Origin: Bacillota bacterium
Lineage (GTDB): Bacteria; Bacillota; Clostridia; Oscillospirales; Oscillospiraceae
Length of the DNA stretch: 64,000 bases
Direction of reading: 5' to 3'
Assembly (NCBI GenBank): GCA_028719885.1
Contig: JAQYLT010000017.1
Location: forward strand, 1-64,000
The notes under the pieces were generated by a model. That model made no database searches. It was given only the letters and a program-made list of their open reading frames with translations, and had not been told where the DNA came from. Position numbers and translations under genes: made by a program. Numbering within the stretch: the stretch's first letter is position 1; each line of letters starts with the position of its first letter. Below, one piece after another: positions 61,632-64,000 of this stretch.

Positions 61632-63764
61632 ATGATGTACGATGCCCATATTCGGGAAGATGGGACAAAGCAAACCGTGGAGGAGCACCTGGAGGGAACC
61701 GCAGAAAGGTGCGCCTCCTTTGCGGCTGCCTTTGGAGAGGAGCAGCGAGGGAAGCTCCTGGGGTATGCCCACGACATTGGGAAAACCTCACAAGAATTTC
61801 AAAAACGGCTCCTGGGCGGCCCAAAGGTGGATCATGCCACAGCAGGGGCTTTGGAGTGTTCCAAAATGAGAGAAGACCTGGCTGCGTGCTGTGTGGTGGG
61901 TCATCACGGTGGTCTGCCAGATTTTGGCAACCCAAAGACGGACTATCCCGGTGCGCCGACCTGCATAGGGCGGCTGAAAAAAGGGCTCACCGGAGGGATT
62001 CCAGTATACCACTGGGAGGGGAGGCTGCCCGCCCCTGGCAGGCTCCCAGCTTTTCAAGATCGGTTTACTCTGTCCCTGTGGACCAGAATGCTGTATTCCT
62101 GTCTGGTAGATTCGGATTATCTGGACACAGAAGCGTTCATGGCAGATGGTCCTTGCCACCGACGGGGATATGATTCGTTACCAGTACTGTTGGACAGGCT
62201 GAATGCTTATATCGAACCGTGGTTTCCTGGGAAGACAGAACTGAATCGAAACCGATGCCAGATTTTAGCACAATGTCTGGAAGCAGCTGAACAGCCCCGG
62301 GGGGTCTACTCCCTGACTGTTCCCACCGGTGGCGGAAAAACCGTTTCCTCCCTGGCCTTTGCACTGAAACACGCTGTTGAAAACGGGTTGGACAGGGTTA
62401 TTTACGTGATTCCCTATACATCCATTATCGAGCAGAATGCCGCCGTATTCCGCAACATATTGGGAGAAAACAACGTAGTGGAGCATCACAGTGGAGTTCA
62501 GTTTGACAATGAGGAGGAGACGAATAAAAATAACCTTTTTCAGCGTCTCGCCTCGGAAAACTGGGATGCCCCAGTGATTGTCACAACGGCTGTCCAGTTC
62601 TTTGAATCCCTTTATTCCAACCGTTCCTCCCAGTGCCGCAAGCTGCACAATATAGCAAACAGCGTAATCATCTTTGATGAAGCACAGATGCTCCCAACCT
62701 GCCACCTGAAGCCCTGCGTGGGGGCAATTGCCAATCTGGCAGCCCATTTTCGTTCCACGGTGGTGCTGTGTACGGCGACACAGCCGGTACTTTCGGATTT
62801 GTTTCAACAGTTTTGCCCTGAACTGCAAATCAAAGAGCTGTGTCCCCAGGTGTCGGATGCTTTCCAGAAATTCCGCCGGGTGACCTATCGTGACGGCGGG
62901 ACACTGTCTGATGGGGCTTTGACAGAGGAACTGAGCCAGCAGGAACAGGTACTCTGCATCGTGAATACCCGCAAAGCTGCCCAGAAGATTTATGAACTTC
63001 TTCCAGCAGAAGGAAGCTTTCACCTGTCAACCTTGATGTATCCTGCCCACCGAAAAGCAGTTCTGGATACCATTCGGCAGCGTCTCCGTGACGGTTTCCC
63101 TTGCCGTGTTGTGTCCACCTCCCTGATTGAGGCCGGTGTGGATGTGGATTTCCCTGCAGTCTACCGGGAAATCGCTGGTCTGGATTCCATCGCCCAGGCA
63201 GCAGGACGGTGCAACCGAGAGGGAAAACGCTCTGCTGACAGCAGCATTGTCACCTTCTTCCAAAGTGAAAACCCTGTCCCCGTTTTACAAAAAGTCAACA
63301 TCCAGGCAGCAAGGGAAGCGTTACGAGGAAACCGTAATCCTGGCAACCCGGAGACCATAAATCGTTATTTCACTTCATTGCGGTCGTTGATTGGAGAGCA
63401 GACGGACAAATATGAGGTTGTAAAAGCCTTGCGGGAAGGATTTCAGGGCTGCCTGCTTCCCTTTGAAACCGTTGCAAACCGTTTTCAATTCATTGAGCAA
63501 AGCTCTTGTACGGTATACGTCCCCACGGGAGATGGGGCTGAACTTTGCCAGCGGCTTTTGGATGGAAATGCAGGCAGAGAGGATTACCGCAAAGCGGGGC
63601 AGTACGGTGTCAATATCTACGAACAACACTACCGTGATTTGCTGACCGCTGGGGATATTCAACCACTGACAGAAAACAGTGCTGTGTTGACGAATCTGAG
63701 CTTGTATGACCCGGAAATGGGATTGTCCCTGAAATCTGACCCGGGGAAGGCGGAATTTATCTAA
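61632..63764 (+). CDS. cas3: CRISPR-associated helicase/nuclease Cas3 (HD fused to DExH helicase)
   Basis: Cas3 nicks and degrades DNA recruited by the type I Cascade complex. The N-terminal HD nuclease has GYAHDIGK (His47-Asp48), DHATAGA and VGHHGGLPD. The helicase has PTGGGKTVSS (Walker A, about residue 231), IIFDEAQM (motif II, about 346-353) and CTATQP (motif III). The 710-residue length and gene-start position suit a type I-C system. GGGAGGAGAG precedes the first of two ATGs. No other cas gene begins before the window ends, 236 bases later. Confidence 0.95.
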   Translation: MMYDAHIREDGTKQTVEEHLEGTAERCASFAAAFGEEQRGKLLGYAHDIGKTSQEFQKRLLGGPKVDHATAGALECSKMREDLAACCVVGHHGGLPDFGNPKTDYPGAPTCIGRLKKGLTGGIPVYHWEGRLPAPGRLPAFQDRFTLSLWTRMLYSCLVDSDYLDTEAFMADGPCHRRGYDSLPVLLDRLNAYIEPWFPGKTELNRNRCQILAQCLEAAEQPRGVYSLTVPTGGGKTVSSLAFALKHAVENGLDRVIYVIPYTSIIEQNAAVFRNILGENNVVEHHSGVQFDNEEETNKNNLFQRLASENWDAPVIVTTAVQFFESLYSNRSSQCRKLHNIANSVIIFDEAQMLPTCHLKPCVGAIANLAAHFRSTVVLCTATQPVLSDLFQQFCPELQIKELCPQVSDAFQKFRRVTYRDGGTLSDGALTEELSQQEQVLCIVNTRKAAQKIYELLPAEGSFHLSTLMYPAHRKAVLDTIRQRLRDGFPCRVVSTSLIEAGVDVDFPAVYREIAGLDSIAQAAGRCNREGKRSADSSIVTFFQSENPVPVLQKVNIQAAREALRGNRNPGNPETINRYFTSLRSLIGEQTDKYEVVKALREGFQGCLLPFETVANRFQFIEQSSCTVYVPTGDGAELCQRLLDGNAGREDYRKAGQYGVNIYEQHYRDLLTAGDIQPLTENSAVLTNLSLYDPEMGLSLKSDPGKAEFI

Positions 63765-63773
63765 AAGCATAAA

Positions 63774-63862
63774 CTGTCCATTTTATTGGACAGATAATCG
63801 TGTATGATATGAACAGCAAGAGGGACAGAGCATCCACTCTGTCCCCCCAGCTACCTTAGCTG
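63774..63862 (+). other. Three consecutive hairpins after cas3
   Basis: The inverted repeats are ctgtcca/tggacag (63774-63793), gggacagag/ctctgtccc (63822-63845) and cagcta/tagctg (63848-63862). None is followed by a long T run. They lie between cas3 and the solitary CRISPR-like repeat and suggest a structured RNA or processing region. Confidence 0.55.
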
Positions 63863-63870
63863 TCTTACTT

Positions 63871-63902
63871 ATTATTTCAATCCACAGGGATGAATCCCCG
63901 AC
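63871..63902 (-). CRISPR. Solitary type I-C-like CRISPR repeat
   Basis: Read on the minus strand, this 32-base unit begins GTCGGGGATTCATCCC and ends TGTGGATTGAAATAAT. The GTCG start, the short GC stem (GGGAT/ATCCC) and the GTGGATTGAAA tail are hallmarks of type I-C repeats. No second copy is found within the following sequence, so this is not an array here. The flanks cttagct (63855-63861) and agctaag (63904-63910) are complementary. It could be a degenerate array remnant or a repeat used by a regulatory or toxin-guarding RNA. Confidence 0.6.
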
Positions 63903-63980
63903 TAGCTAAGTATGCCACAAAGGTGAGTGTTTGTCAAATCAGTTTTTCAATATGATATTTAGCTTTCTTAATTATTAAAG

Positions 63981-64000
63981 TTGACAAAAAGGAATGAACA
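63981..64000 (+). promoter_or_regulatory. Possible -35 box at the window edge
   Basis: A perfect TTGACA (63981-63986) lies in AT-rich DNA at the end of the window. The matching -10 box would fall outside. It could drive the next cas gene or a small RNA. Confidence 0.3.

Noticed and set aside
63871-63902. A complete CRISPR array in the window
   Set aside because: Only one repeat-like unit is present, with no spacing-consistent second copy before the window ends.

Overview
The window looks like a chromosomal segment of a Gram-positive, spore-forming gut-type clostridium (Oscillospiraceae/Ruminococcaceae-like). Supporting this are a PolC-type replicative polymerase, spoIIGA-sigE, Rex, a DUF951 protein, the Firmicutes order pyrH-frr-uppS-cdsA-dxr-rseP-ispG-polC, and well-formed TTGACA/TATAAT promoters. 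GC is high in housekeeping genes and falls in several accessory genes.

Layout. 1-12.7 kb: possible end of an IS21-like element, a tandem-LytTR/PAS regulator, then the minus-strand pyrH-to-polC operon. 13.0-20.0 kb: glnS, an FMN reductase-like protein, rex, sigE, spoIIGA, a DUF951 protein, rarA and a 49-residue membrane protein. 20.4-25.4 kb: an exopolysaccharide control block (Wzz/CpsC, CpsD-type kinase, CpsB-type phosphatase, secreted protein, LCP protein) and a LytTR-DUF3021 pair. 25.7-30.7 kb: a sugar-acid operon (KDPG/KDPGal aldolase, DgoK, TctC, TctB, TctA). Intergenic gaps up to 37.4 kb hold palindromic repeat clusters, some bounded by terminal inverted repeats; the clusters then stop.

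31.3-61.5 kb is the notable region: a 30-kb surface-fibre locus on the plus strand. It starts with a PilZ (c-di-GMP receptor) protein and a membrane-anchored fibre-like protein. Next come a family of SipW/TasA-type exported proteins, two SipW-type signal peptidases, a membrane-anchored McrB-like AAA+ ATPase, a DUF2357-type coiled-coil protein, further exported proteins, and a 3891-residue surface protein with Thr/Glu repeats, an SH3b domain and GLUG-like motifs.

Inside this locus lies what looks like an invertible segment (33503-37190). A 15-bp perfect inverted repeat encodes YAWFV in the same reading frame at the signal-peptide cleavage region of an expressed fibre gene and of a headless, oppositely oriented paralogue. 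A tyrosine recombinase gene follows immediately. Inversion would swap the entire mature fibre subunit behind one fixed leader. A three-gene DUF3791/DUF3990 ADP-ribosyltransferase-like module rides inside the segment between two 68-bp direct-repeat terminators.

61.6-64.0 kb: cas3 (HD plus helicase), then a solitary type I-C-like CRISPR repeat set among small hairpins. The rest of the CRISPR-Cas locus is presumably beyond the window.
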